DNA from: Aquipseudomonas guryensis
Lineage (GTDB): Bacteria; Pseudomonadota; Gammaproteobacteria; Pseudomonadales; Pseudomonadaceae
Direction: 5' to 3'
Assembly (NCBI RefSeq): GCF_014164785.1
Contig: NZ_JACJFN010000001.1
Location: 496,001-560,000, forward strand
Length of the DNA stretch: 64,000 nt
A model generated the notes under the pieces. It had not been told where the DNA came from, did not search any database, and saw nothing but the letters and a program-made list of their open reading frames with translations. A program made the translations under genes and the position numbers. Positions 49,188 through 58,338 of the stretch are shown here, one piece after another; positions within the stretch are counted from its first letter, which is position 1; every line of letters starts with the position of its first letter.

Positions 49188-50363
49188 ATGTCCCAAGCTC
49201 TGAGCACTGACGTTCTGATCGTCGGCGGCGGTATCGCTGGCCTCTGGCTGAACGCCCGCCTGCGTCAGCTGGGCTACGCCACCCTGCTGGTGGAAAACGC
49301 CAGCCTCGGCGGCGGGCAGAGCGTCAAATCCCAGGGCATCATCCACGGCGGCGCCAAGTACGCCCTGCACGGCGCCCTCACCGGCGCCTCGGAAGCCATC
49401 GCCGACATGCCGCGACGATGGCGCGAGGCCCTGGCCGGCAGCGGCGAGCTGGACCTGAGCGGCGTACGCCTGCTGTCCGAAGCGCATTACCTGTGGTCAC
49501 CGGGTAGCCTGGCCGGCAACCTGACCAGCTTCTTCGCCAGCAAAGCGGTGCGCGGCCGAGTCGACCAGGTCAAGGGCGAACAGCTGCCGCCCGCGCTGCA
49601 ACACCCCAAGTTCAAGGGCAAGGTCTATCGCCTGGCCGAGCTGGTGCTCGACGTGCCCAACCTGATCAGCCGCCTAGCTGAGTTGTCCGGCGACAGCCTG
49701 CTGGCTGGCCAGGAGATCGCCGCGCTGCATGAAAACAACGAGCTGGCCGGCCTGCGGGTCGATGGCCGCGAGATCCGCGCCCAGCGCGTGGTGCTCAGTG
49801 CCGGCCAGGGTAATGCCACCCTGCTCGCCAGCCTCGGCATCAGCCAACCAGCGCAGCAGCTGCGCCCGCTGCACATGGTGTTGGTCAAGGGGCCGAGCCT
49901 GAAGCCGCTATATGCCCACTGCCTGGGTGGCGGGCCGAAGCCGCGTGTCACCGTGACCACGCACCCGGCCGCCGACGGCCAATGGGTCTGGTACCTCGGT
50001 GGCGATATCGCCGAAGCCGCTGGTGTGGCCCGCGACGAGGCCGCGCAGATCAAGGCAGCGCAGCAGGAACTGGGCGACCTGCTGCCCTGGGTCGACCTCT
50101 CCAGCGCGCGCTGGGCCACCCTGCGCGTCGACCGTGCCGAGCCGGCCCAGTCCGGCCTGGTCCGTCCGGACAATGCCTTCCTAGCCGACCAGGGCAAGCT
50201 GCTGGTCGGTTGGCCGACCAAGCTGGCGCTCTCGCCGGACTTCAGCGACCGGGTACTGGCCGCCCTGCAGCGCGACGGCATCCAGCCCAGCGCGCAACCG
50301 TCCCTGCCCGAGCTGCCGCGCCCCTCCGTGGCCCGCCCGGTGTGGGAGGAGCTGCTGCCATGA
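49188..50363 (+). CDS. FAD-dependent oxidoreductase (DAO family)
   Basis: A 391-residue flavoprotein. The dinucleotide-binding motif is at the start (DVLIVGGGIAGLW), followed by SLGGGQSVKSQGIIHGG, a segment that holds the flavin in the DAO/GlpD group. The substrate domain gives no clue to its amine or alcohol. I start at the ATG (49188) with GAGG seven bases before. Its stop overlaps the start of the aldo/keto reductase (ATGA), so the two act together or at least at equal levels. Matches PA4991. Confidence 0.85.
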   Translation: MSQALSTDVLIVGGGIAGLWLNARLRQLGYATLLVENASLGGGQSVKSQGIIHGGAKYALHGALTGASEAIADMPRRWREALAGSGELDLSGVRLLSEAHYLWSPGSLAGNLTSFFASKAVRGRVDQVKGEQLPPALQHPKFKGKVYRLAELVLDVPNLISRLAELSGDSLLAGQEIAALHENNELAGLRVDGREIRAQRVVLSAGQGNATLLASLGISQPAQQLRPLHMVLVKGPSLKPLYAHCLGGGPKPRVTVTTHPAADGQWVWYLGGDIAEAAGVARDEAAQIKAAQQELGDLLPWVDLSSARWATLRVDRAEPAQSGLVRPDNAFLADQGKLLVGWPTKLALSPDFSDRVLAALQRDGIQPSAQPSLPELPRPSVARPVWEELLP

Positions 50364-51178
50364 CTCTGCACGACCTGCATCGCCCGCTGGGCAGCACCGG
50401 CCTGCGGGTCTCGCCGCTGGGTCTGGGCACGGTCAAACTCGGCCGCGACCAGGGGGTGAAGTACCCCAACGGCTTTACCATTCCCGACGACACCGCCGCG
50501 CGCAACCTGCTGGCCCAGGCCCGCGACCTCGGCATCAACCTGATCGACACGGCGCCGGCCTACGGTGTCAGCGAGCAACGCCTCGGCCCGCTGCTGCGTG
50601 GCCAGCGCCAGGACTGGCTAATCGTCAGCAAGGTCGGCGAGGAGTTCGAAGACGGCCAGTCGCACTTCGACTTCAGCCCGGCACATGCGCGTTTCTCCGT
50701 CGAGCGCAGCCTGCAACGCCTGCAGACCGACTGCATCGACCTGCTGCTGGTGCACTCGAACGGCAACGACGTGGCCATCCTGCGTGACAGCGGCATCTAC
50801 CAGACCCTCGCCGAGCTCAAGCGCGAGGGCAAGATCCGCGCCTTCGGTCTGTCCGGCAAGACGGTCGAGGGCGGCCTGCTGGCCCTCGAACAGGGCGACT
50901 GCGCGATGGTCACCTACAACCTCGCGGAACAGGCCGAGAAGCCGGTTCTCGACCATGCTGCTGCGCACGGCAAAGGCATCCTGATCAAGAAGGCCTTGGC
51001 CAGCGGCCACGCCTGCCTGGCTGCCGGGCAGGACCCGGTGCGTGCCAGTTTCGAGCTGCTGTTCGGCCATCCCGGGGTGAGCAGCGCCATCGTCGGCACC
51101 ATCAACCCGCAACACCTGGCGGCCAACGTCGCCACCGCCGCTGCGGTGATCCGCGACTACACTGCACAGCTCCGATAG
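50360..51178 (+). CDS. Aldo/keto reductase
   Basis: A 272-residue NAD(P)H-dependent oxidoreductase with a TIM-barrel fold. The catalytic tetrad is visible: Asp and Tyr in LIDTAPAYG, Lys in LIVSKVGEEF and His in DLLLVHSNGND. The start overlaps the preceding FAD oxidoreductase by four bases (ATGA). Possible joint pathway: oxidation by the FAD enzyme and reduction of an aldehyde by this one. The physiological substrate is unknown. Matches PA4992. Confidence 0.9.
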   Translation: MTLHDLHRPLGSTGLRVSPLGLGTVKLGRDQGVKYPNGFTIPDDTAARNLLAQARDLGINLIDTAPAYGVSEQRLGPLLRGQRQDWLIVSKVGEEFEDGQSHFDFSPAHARFSVERSLQRLQTDCIDLLLVHSNGNDVAILRDSGIYQTLAELKREGKIRAFGLSGKTVEGGLLALEQGDCAMVTYNLAEQAEKPVLDHAAAHGKGILIKKALASGHACLAAGQDPVRASFELLFGHPGVSSAIVGTINPQHLAANVATAAAVIRDYTAQLR

Positions 51179-51341
51179 ATCGCTGCGCTCAAGATCTCGC
51201 CCTGCATATCGCAAGCACTGCCTAGCTCGCAGATGCACAGTAGGTACCACGCAAGAGCCCCTAGCCCCCGAGTCAGGGCCTTGCTGCCAGGGCGGGACAA
51301 GATCATGGATCGAGCCGAGGCGCAGCACCGCAGGAGCCCAC

Positions 51342-52244
51342 ATGCCTAGACAACTCGCCCGCAAAGACCCGAGCACCTTCAAGACCCTGCCGCTGTATGT
51401 CGAGGCCACTGCAGAGGGCCTGTATTACCGCAGCCAGGGCCTGCCACTGAACTTTGTGCAGATGCAGGAACGCCGCCGCCCCATCAGCGTGGCCGACAGC
51501 CGGCATTTCGCGGCGGAACTGGCCAACCTCGGCGTCTCGGTGCGTTTGACCCTCAACTGGCAGGGCCGCGACTACTGGTTGCTGGTACGCCAGCGCCGCC
51601 CGGATCGCGGCGACGTGGTGCTCAAGCTGATCTCAGGTTACGTGCCGGCCCACGAACTGAACCTGCCGCTGCTCACCGCCATCCAGGAGGTGGCCGAGGA
51701 GTGCCTGATTGAGACAGCCGACGGTTGGCTCGGCGGGCGCTTCGGCGATACCTGGCTACCTACGCCGTATCAGCCGCTGCGATATCGCGAGACCTGCCAC
51801 TTTCGCCTCAGCCCGTTATCCGGCGCGGCGCGGCCGGTGCAGTGCGGCAACCTGATGTTGATAGAACGCCCGCTGGCCTATGTGCACCTGCCCACCGCGT
51901 CACTGCAGCTGGTTTATGACATGCGCCTGGACTTGCCCAAGGACTGTCGTCTGCCGAGCCTGTTCCATGTCGATGAGTGCCTGGAAGACGGCCAGCTGAT
52001 CGCCCGCCTGGAACGTCGTCGCCCCGACCTGTACCTGCTGCCGCTGCGTCAGGGCCACCCCACTGGCGAGCTGTTCACCCTACGCCAGGGCGAGCTGCAG
52101 CCGGCCAGCTGCCGAGGGCTGTGGCTATCGGAAAGTTTTGCCGAGCAGGATGGCTGGCTGGTGCGTGATGAGCGCATCCGCTGGAAGGACTGGCTGGCAC
52201 GCCTGGCGCAGGAAGAGCAGGAAACCGGCCGCCTGGCCGGCTAA
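51342..52244 (+). CDS. Nudix-like conserved hypothetical protein
   Basis: A 300-residue cytosolic protein. Around residues 100-130 it has GYVPAHELNLPLLTAIQEVA followed by EECLIE. This resembles a Nudix box (G-x5-E-x7-REUxEExGU), but with a two-residue insertion and Gln in place of the Arg. The C-terminal half is rich in Leu and Arg with no motif. Similar Pseudomonas proteins are, to my recollection, often named metal ABC transporter ATPase; I see no Walker motifs, so that name would be wrong. It stands alone between the aldo/keto reductase and hldE. Confidence 0.65.
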   Translation: MPRQLARKDPSTFKTLPLYVEATAEGLYYRSQGLPLNFVQMQERRRPISVADSRHFAAELANLGVSVRLTLNWQGRDYWLLVRQRRPDRGDVVLKLISGYVPAHELNLPLLTAIQEVAEECLIETADGWLGGRFGDTWLPTPYQPLRYRETCHFRLSPLSGAARPVQCGNLMLIERPLAYVHLPTASLQLVYDMRLDLPKDCRLPSLFHVDECLEDGQLIARLERRRPDLYLLPLRQGHPTGELFTLRQGELQPASCRGLWLSESFAEQDGWLVRDERIRWKDWLARLAQEEQETGRLAG

Positions 52245-52247
52245 AGG

Positions 52248-52277
52248 CGTTTTGCAGGAGCATGCTCCTGCAAAACG
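52248..52277. repeat. Perfect 30-base palindrome between convergent genes
   Basis: The two 15-base halves of this site are exact reverse complements with no spacer (core GCAGGAGCATGCTCCTGC). It sits three bases after the stop of the Nudix-like gene and seven before the hldE stop. It resembles the REP-type palindromes of Pseudomonas (GCAGGAGC-like head). No U-run follows either arm, so it is not a classical terminator, although it may still block read-through. Confidence 0.85.
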
Positions 52278-52284
52278 AGGCGCC

Positions 52285-53706
52285 TTACTTGTTGCGGATT
52301 TTTTCGACGATAGCGGTGGTCGAGCTGTTTTCCACCAGCCCCAGCACCCGCACTTCACCACCGTAGGCACGCACGATATCGGCGCCGACCACGCCTTCGA
52401 TACCGTAATCACCACCCTTGACCAGCACGTCCGGCTTGACCGCGCGCAGCAGGTTTTCCGGGGTGTCCTCGGCGAAGCTCACCACCCAATCCACCGCACC
52501 GAGGCCGGCCAGCACGGCCATGCGCCGATCCACTGCATTGATCGGCCGGCCCGGGCCTTTCAGGCGGCTGACCGAAGCGTCGTCGTTGACCGCCAGCACC
52601 AGGCGATCACCCTCGGCACGGGCCTGCTCCAGGTAGGTCACGTGACCGGCATGCAGGATGTCGAAGCAGCCATTGGTGAAGACGATCTTCTCGCCATGGG
52701 CACGCGCATCCTCAATCACCACCAGCAGCTGTTCGAGACTGACCACGCCACGCTCGGAACCCTGCTCGCGCTGCACCGCACGGCGCAGCTCGGGCGCGCT
52801 GATGGCCGCCGTACCCAACTTGCCAACCACGATGCCGGCGGCCAGGTTGGCCAGCGCCACCGCATGCGGCAGCTCCTCGCCGGCCGCCAGGCTGGCGGCC
52901 AGGGTGGAGATCACCGTGTCGCCGGCACCAGTCACATCGAACACTTCGCGGGCGCGCGCCGGCAGATGCAGCGGGCCGTGATCCGGACGAAGCAGGGTCA
53001 TGCCGTGCTCGCCACGGGTCACCAGCAAGGCGCCCAGCTCCAGCTCCAGCATCAATTTGGCGCCACGGCTGACCAGCTCGGCCTCATCGGCACAATGACC
53101 GACAATCGCCTCAAACTCGCTGAGATTGGGAGTGATCAGGCTGGCGCCGCGATAAATCGAAAAGTCCTTGCCCTTGGGGTCAGCCAACACCGGAATGCCC
53201 TTGCTTCGCGCCAGCTGCACCAGGGCCTGGTGGTTCTTCAGGGCACCCTTGCCGTAGTCCGACAGCACCAGCACCTTGACCCCGTCGAGCAGCCCATCGA
53301 CTTCGGCGGCCAGGGCCTCGGCGTCGGTATTGAACGGCTCTTCGAAGTCCATGCGCAGCAGTTGCTGGTGGCGGCTCATGACGCGCAGCTTGACGATGGT
53401 CGGCTGCTCGTCGATGCGCTGGAAATGCGCCTGCACGCCGGCGGCATGCAGGCTATCAGTGAGGCTATGGGCCGCTTCGTCACGCCCGGTAACGCCAACC
53501 AGCAGCGCCGACGCACCGAGGGCGGCGATGTTCAGCGCAACGTTGGCCGCGCCGCCCGGACGATCCTCGATCTGCTCGACCTTGACCACCGGCACCGGCG
53601 CCTCCGGGGAAATCCGCGAAGTGCCACCGTGCCAGTAACGGTCGAGCATGACATCGCCCACCACCAGAACGGTGGCTTGATCGTAACGGGGCATGGACAA
53701 CTTCAT
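52285..53706 (-). CDS. hldE: Bifunctional heptose-7-phosphate kinase / heptose-1-phosphate adenylyltransferase
   Basis: A 473-residue two-domain enzyme of ADP-heptose synthesis for the LPS inner core. The N-terminal ribokinase-like half (about 1-315) has the PfkB signature near DVTGAGDTVIST. The C-terminal nucleotidyltransferase half (about 340-473) has FTNGCFDILHAGHVTYL. Both activities look intact. GGAG lies seven bases before the ATG. It follows msbA after 180 bases, as in P. aeruginosa (PA4996-PA4997). Also called rfaE. Confidence 0.97.
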   Translation of the reverse strand: MKLSMPRYDQATVLVVGDVMLDRYWHGGTSRISPEAPVPVVKVEQIEDRPGGAANVALNIAALGASALLVGVTGRDEAAHSLTDSLHAAGVQAHFQRIDEQPTIVKLRVMSRHQQLLRMDFEEPFNTDAEALAAEVDGLLDGVKVLVLSDYGKGALKNHQALVQLARSKGIPVLADPKGKDFSIYRGASLITPNLSEFEAIVGHCADEAELVSRGAKLMLELELGALLVTRGEHGMTLLRPDHGPLHLPARAREVFDVTGAGDTVISTLAASLAAGEELPHAVALANLAAGIVVGKLGTAAISAPELRRAVQREQGSERGVVSLEQLLVVIEDARAHGEKIVFTNGCFDILHAGHVTYLEQARAEGDRLVLAVNDDASVSRLKGPGRPINAVDRRMAVLAGLGAVDWVVSFAEDTPENLLRAVKPDVLVKGGDYGIEGVVGADIVRAYGGEVRVLGLVENSSTTAIVEKIRNK

Positions 53707-53887
53707 GGGGGTACTCCGGAGCGGCGAAATCGCCGCGGATCATAACATGTGGAGGAAAAAGGCCCGGCCAGATACGAACTTCACGCAGGCTCTGCGCCTA
53801 CTGGTTCAGGCGCTTCCAACCGGTAAGCCCTGTGGCGACCGGCCACAGAGCATCACCCGAGGTCGTTGTTGGGCAGCAACCGAGACA
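53707..53887. other. Gap between hldE and msbA
   Basis: 181 bases without a gene. It holds the hairpin CTGTGGC-GACCG-GCCACAG (about 53830-53850) without a U-run. It is likely to contain the hldE promoter, but I cannot point to convincing -35 and -10 boxes on the minus strand. Confidence 0.4.
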
Positions 53888-55711
53888 TCAGGCGTCCTGA
53901 TCGGCAACAACTTCATTCGGCTCCTCGAAGTGCCGGGCGTGCAGGCGGGCGTAGTAGCCATTCAGGGCCAAGAGCTGGGCATGGGTGCCGCGCTCGACGA
54001 TCTGCCCCTGATCCATAACCAGGATCAGGTCGGCCTTCTCGATAGTACTCAGGCGGTGAGCGATAACCAGGGTCGTACGCCCCTTCATCACTTCATCCAG
54101 CGCGCCCTGGATATGCCGCTCGGACTCGGTATCCAGTGCCGAAGTGGCCTCATCGAGAATCAGCAGCGGCGCATTCTTCAATAGCGCACGAGCAATCGCC
54201 AGGCGCTGGCGCTGGCCACCGGAGAGCAGCACGCCGTTCTCGCCCACCAGCGTGTCGTAGCCCTGCGGCAACTTTTCGATGAACTCCGCAGCGAAGGCGG
54301 CCTCGGCAGCCTTGCGCACTTCCTCCAACGGCGCCCCGGCCAGATCACCATAGGCGATATTACTGGCCACTGTGTCGTTGAACAGGGTGACATGCTGGGT
54401 TACCAAGGCGATATGCCGGCGCAGGTTGCGCAAAGCGTATTGTTCGACATCCAGGTCATCCAGCAGGATCTGTCCGTGTTCGTGGTGATAAAAACGCGGA
54501 ATCAGGCTGGCCAGGGTCGACTTGCCGCTACCGGAACGCCCCACCAGTGCCACCATTTGCCCGGGCTCGACAACGAAAGAGATGTTATTCAGCACCGCTT
54601 TCTCGGCCCCCGGGTACTGGAAGGTCAGGTCCCGCACCTCGAGACGGCCACTAACCCGCTCGCGCTGCTCGGTACCACGATCAACCTCCTGCTCTTCGTC
54701 GAGCTGCTCGAAGATGCTTTCGGCACCCGCCACCCCGCGCTGGATGGTCGAACTCACTTCGGACAGCTGACGAATCGGCTTGGGCAACAGACCCGCCAGG
54801 GTGATGTAGGCCACCAGGTCGCCGGCCGATGCATCACCGCGCATGTACAGAACCAGGAACATCAGCACTGCCATGGCGCTGTAGATCACCAACTGCAGCA
54901 TGGGCGTATAGACTGCGCCTGTCTTGACCATGCGCAGCTGCTTGCGCCGATTGTCATCGGTAACTGCCATGAACCGCGCCCGCTCGTATTCCTCACCACC
55001 GAAGCTGCGCACCACGCGGTAGCCCTGAATGGTTTCCGAGGCGACATGAGTGACATCGCCCATCGCCACCTGGATTTGTTTGCTCTGCTTGCGAAACTTG
55101 CGGCTGGCACTGGTGACCATCAGCCCGATCACCGGAAGGATGGCCAGCATGACCAGAGTCAGCTTCCAGTTCATCCAGAGCAGGGAGGCGAAGAGAAAAA
55201 TCACCGTCATGCCTTCGCGTACCACCACCTTGATCGCATCGGTAGCGGCCCCGGTGACCATGGTGACGTTGTAGGTGATGCGGGAGATCAGGTGCCCGGA
55301 GTTGTGATTGTCGAGGTAACGGTTGGGCAAGGTCAGGAGGTTGTTGAACAGGGCGACGCGCAAGTCATGCACCAGCCCCAGCGAGACCCGCGCCAGAAAG
55401 TAGTTACCGAGAAAGGAACCCACGCCCTGCCACAGGGCGATCAGTACGATCAGCAGTGGCACGACCTGAACCAGCTTGAGTTCGACGAGAAAAGGCACGT
55501 CCTGCAAATACGGCACGGCGGCAAAAAAGCTGGCATCCGGATTGGCCAGGCCATCGACGAAGTACTTCAGGATGTAGCCAAACATCGGCTGGGTTGAGGC
55601 AAAAATCAGAAAACCCAGCAGGCTGATCGCGAACAGCCCGGAATAGGGCAGGACATATTTCAGCAACCGCAAGTAAACCTTGAGACCGGATTGCTGGTTA
55701 GAATTGGCCAT
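53888..55711 (-). CDS. msbA: Lipid A export ATP-binding/permease protein MsbA
   Basis: A 607-residue ABC exporter that flips core-lipid A across the inner membrane. Six membrane helices (about 20-320) are followed by the nucleotide-binding domain with Walker A GRSGSGKST (near residue 390), signature LSGGQRQR and Walker B LLILDEATSALD. It works as a homodimer. Its upstream neighbour is the divergent kinase-like gene, 34 bases away. Matches PA4997. Confidence 0.96.
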   Translation of the reverse strand: MANSNQQSGLKVYLRLLKYVLPYSGLFAISLLGFLIFASTQPMFGYILKYFVDGLANPDASFFAAVPYLQDVPFLVELKLVQVVPLLIVLIALWQGVGSFLGNYFLARVSLGLVHDLRVALFNNLLTLPNRYLDNHNSGHLISRITYNVTMVTGAATDAIKVVVREGMTVIFLFASLLWMNWKLTLVMLAILPVIGLMVTSASRKFRKQSKQIQVAMGDVTHVASETIQGYRVVRSFGGEEYERARFMAVTDDNRRKQLRMVKTGAVYTPMLQLVIYSAMAVLMFLVLYMRGDASAGDLVAYITLAGLLPKPIRQLSEVSSTIQRGVAGAESIFEQLDEEQEVDRGTEQRERVSGRLEVRDLTFQYPGAEKAVLNNISFVVEPGQMVALVGRSGSGKSTLASLIPRFYHHEHGQILLDDLDVEQYALRNLRRHIALVTQHVTLFNDTVASNIAYGDLAGAPLEEVRKAAEAAFAAEFIEKLPQGYDTLVGENGVLLSGGQRQRLAIARALLKNAPLLILDEATSALDTESERHIQGALDEVMKGRTTLVIAHRLSTIEKADLILVMDQGQIVERGTHAQLLALNGYYARLHARHFEEPNEVVADQDA

Positions 55712-55745
55712 TCGGCACGCCTCGTACGACGACTAGAGAGACAAG

Positions 55746-56360
55746 ATGCGGATTGTAACAGCGAACGAATTGCAAGATTGGCTGAGCCAGGGCGAGGTGC
55801 TGGAAAAAGACAGTCACGGCGTGAAGGTCGTGCGGCTTGCCGATGGCCGGATTCTGAAAATATTCCGCAGCCGCCGCCATCCGCTCATCGCCAGGTTGCG
55901 CCCGGACGCCAGCCGTTTCAGCGAGAATGCCAGCCGCCTGCAGAGCCTGGGCATCCAAACCCCGCAGGTACTCGAACTCGGCTGGATCGAACGCAAGAAA
56001 GCCATCAGTGCATGCATTTACCAGCCCCTGGAAGGTCAGCCGCTGGACAAGCTGTTTCGTGACTCACGCCCCCAGTTCGACGCCTTGCTCCCGCAACTGG
56101 CAGGCTATATCCATGACCTGCATCAGCGCGGCATCTACTTTCGCTCCCTGCACCTGGGCAATGTCCTGCACACCCCGGATGGCGGCTTCGGCCTTATCGA
56201 TTTCCTCGATTTGCGCTTCAAAGGGCGCCCACTGGGACGCATGCTCGTGCGGCGCAACTTCCGCCATCTGCATAGCTACCTGCAGCGGCGCAAGGTGCCG
56301 CTGTTTCCCTGGAACGAGCTGCTGGCGGCCTACGAGCTGGCGAGCAAGCGATCCAGCTGA
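55746..56360 (+). CDS. Kinase-fold (toluene tolerance/LPS kinase-like) protein, catalytic Asp missing
   Basis: A 204-residue protein with the plan of the small LPS/BUD32-like kinases. Lys38 (ILKIF) stands in the ATP-binding place, Asn139 and Asp152 (LIDF) in the metal-binding places. The catalytic loop reads YFRSLHLGN (131-139), so the Asp of the usual HRDxxxxN is Ser134. Either it is a pseudokinase or it uses another base. It sits between msbA and the LPS operon, corresponding to PA4998. Its 3' end overlaps the next gene on the other strand by 31 bases. Confidence 0.8.
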   Translation: MRIVTANELQDWLSQGEVLEKDSHGVKVVRLADGRILKIFRSRRHPLIARLRPDASRFSENASRLQSLGIQTPQVLELGWIERKKAISACIYQPLEGQPLDKLFRDSRPQFDALLPQLAGYIHDLHQRGIYFRSLHLGNVLHTPDGGFGLIDFLDLRFKGRPLGRMLVRRNFRHLHSYLQRRKVPLFPWNELLAAYELASKRSS

Positions 56361-57148
56361 TCCAGGCAGAGCTTGGGTACCAGCTCGGTGGGCAGGCGGC
56401 TGTGCAGTGACAGGTTGTAGACCTGGAAGTCAGGCTTGATCACCCGCTCAGCCATCAGTTCGAAGCACGGCAGGATGTAATCGTCGTAGTCACCATCGAG
56501 GCGACTGCGCACAGCATCCCCACCCTGCTCGTAGAAGCGTCCCTTGCTGGAATCCAGGTCCATGCCGACCACGAAAACCTGGCTGAACCCCAGGTGATAG
56601 GCCATCTGGATGCCGGCGTAGGGAATGGTCCTGCTACTGAAATAACCCTTCTCCAGATTACGACTGAAGCCAATGCGATTGGGCTTCTGGCGGAACCAGG
56701 AAAAATTGCACTCGAAATCTGCATCACATCGCGCCATGCGAGCAAACGCCCGGTCGCCCAGCGCCTCGCCCCCTTCCGGCGGACGATTGACTCGCTCGAA
56801 GTCATATACCGAACGGCCATCCAGCGCGTGTGGCTCACGCTCCAGCAGACTTTCGATCACGCGCGGACTCAGGGCCAGATTCGCGGCCAGCGCGGTGGCC
56901 TGCAGCAGCAGAGGTAAACGATTGCGCACGAAGCTGCTGTCATCGCAGAGATAAAAATACGGAGTAATCCCGGCCTCGGCGAAGCAGCTGATTGAGCCGT
57001 TCATGGCCAGCATGGGGTACCTGGCATAGCGCTGCAGCGGGAAGTCTTTGACCGACGGCCCCGACGCGATGATGAACAATGCGCCCTGGCAGGTACCACG
57101 CAAGCTTGCAAAGGACTTGAGCGGCGTCCCGTTTCCCACCACAGTCAT
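56330..57148 (-). CDS. MptE/DUF115- or GT42-like protein of LPS biosynthesis
   Basis: A 272-residue protein, the last gene of the LPS operon. An N-terminal phosphate-loop-like motif (FIIASGPSVKDFP) is followed by a block AMNGSI, and near residue 190 by AGIQMAYHLGFSQVFVVGMD. These patterns occur in DUF115/MptE-type enzymes, which transfer pyrophosphate or sialic/pseudaminic-like sugars, and more weakly in GT42 sialyltransferases. Which of these it is cannot be settled by eye. Four bases after waaL; the 3' end overlaps the kinase-fold gene by 31 bases, convergent. Not part of the P. aeruginosa order as I know it. Confidence 0.6.
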   Translation of the reverse strand: MTVVGNGTPLKSFASLRGTCQGALFIIASGPSVKDFPLQRYARYPMLAMNGSISCFAEAGITPYFYLCDDSSFVRNRLPLLLQATALAANLALSPRVIESLLEREPHALDGRSVYDFERVNRPPEGGEALGDRAFARMARCDADFECNFSWFRQKPNRIGFSRNLEKGYFSSRTIPYAGIQMAYHLGFSQVFVVGMDLDSSKGRFYEQGGDAVRSRLDGDYDDYILPCFELMAERVIKPDFQVYNLSLHSRLPTELVPKLCLDQLDRLLASS

Positions 57149-57152
57149 TTCT

Positions 57153-58337
57153 CTATATTCCCTTTGAGGCTTGCAGGCTTACACCGTCACTTGCCGGCCG
57201 CCTTGCCGCGAGAACCATGCTCAGCGCAACGGGCAGCCAGGTGATCAACCAGTCTGCATTGGGCTTGAGCCAAAGGCCGATGCCATCCGTCAACAGGGCA
57301 ATACTGGAGAACACCCATAGCGCCAGTAACGCCCGCCCCAAAGGCTCGGCCCTGTTCTGCCACGCCCGCCAGGCCACGCTGCCCCAGAGTAGAGCGAACA
57401 GCAGCAGCCCCGGCACGCCCAGGCGGATAGCCACGTCTAGGTACATATTGTGCGGGTGTTTGAACACCTGCCCACTGCTTGGCACGAGGATCTCATAAGT
57501 ATTGAAGCCAAAGCCCAGCGTCCAGTTTTCCAGCAGGTGGCGCAGCCCTCCAGCCAATAACTCCGGTCGGTACGACAATCCTCTCTGCATCAGGACTTCG
57601 GGTATCAAAAGAGCAGCCAGCACGCTGAGCAAAATTACCGTTATGGCCGCAAGCACGCCCAAACGGGTTGGTCGGGCAAAGGCCATAACCAAGGGCACCA
57701 TGAACAGTGCCAGCCAGACCCCACGCGTCTGGTTAAGCCCCAGAAACGTCAGATAGCCGAGCGCACTTACGGCATATAGCGTCAGCCAGAGGAAACTGCG
57801 CGGTTTCTGCCAGAGAAAGGCCCCAATCACGGCCAGCGCGCCAACTGCATGGGCAGCCATGATCGCCCTATCCCAAAGACCGATGGCAATCAGCCGCGAG
57901 CCTGCTGGAAGCGGAGAGGCAAACTGAAAATAAAGCACGGACAGCAGAGCGAATAAACCGCCGAGCAGAGCTGCAGGACGCAGGAGCATCTCGATCGACC
58001 ACTGGCCTCTGGAAGCCAATACCACCCCAAGCAGGGACAGCAGGACATAAACCGGCCGCTTGGCTTCACCCAGTGGATCCTGCCCGCCCTTCACGACCAG
58101 CACGACCATGACCCAGGCAGACAGGGCAATAAACAGCACCAGCTCCGGCTGCTTCAGCAGCTTGCGAAAATCGCGCAGGAACAGGGCCAGCAGCGCAGGC
58201 AGCCATAACAGTAAAATAAGCGACTGATGATAAAGCTTGCTGCTTGGCAGCACCCATGCACCACACAACAGCACTAGCAAGCCCAGCGCGGCCCAACGCG
58301 ACAACAGCTGCGGCGACAACCATTCACTCAATCGCAC
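57153..58337 (-). CDS. waaL: O-antigen ligase WaaL
   Basis: A 394-residue inner-membrane protein with about 11-12 hydrophobic segments of the Wzy/WaaL superfamily. It joins O-polysaccharide from undecaprenyl-PP to core-lipid A at the periplasmic face. The large periplasmic loop in the second half contains the conserved HNMYLDVAIRLG block with the catalytic His. I start it at the GTG of VRLSEWLSPQLL (58337), just after the stop of the upstream gene; longer starts overlap that gene. Matches PA4999 next to the PA4998-like kinase. Confidence 0.85.
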   Translation of the reverse strand: MRLSEWLSPQLLSRWAALGLLVLLCGAWVLPSSKLYHQSLILLLWLPALLALFLRDFRKLLKQPELVLFIALSAWVMVVLVVKGGQDPLGEAKRPVYVLLSLLGVVLASRGQWSIEMLLRPAALLGGLFALLSVLYFQFASPLPAGSRLIAIGLWDRAIMAAHAVGALAVIGAFLWQKPRSFLWLTLYAVSALGYLTFLGLNQTRGVWLALFMVPLVMAFARPTRLGVLAAITVILLSVLAALLIPEVLMQRGLSYRPELLAGGLRHLLENWTLGFGFNTYEILVPSSGQVFKHPHNMYLDVAIRLGVPGLLLFALLWGSVAWRAWQNRAEPLGRALLALWVFSSIALLTDGIGLWLKPNADWLITWLPVALSMVLAARRPASDGVSLQASKGI

Positions 58338-58338
58338 G

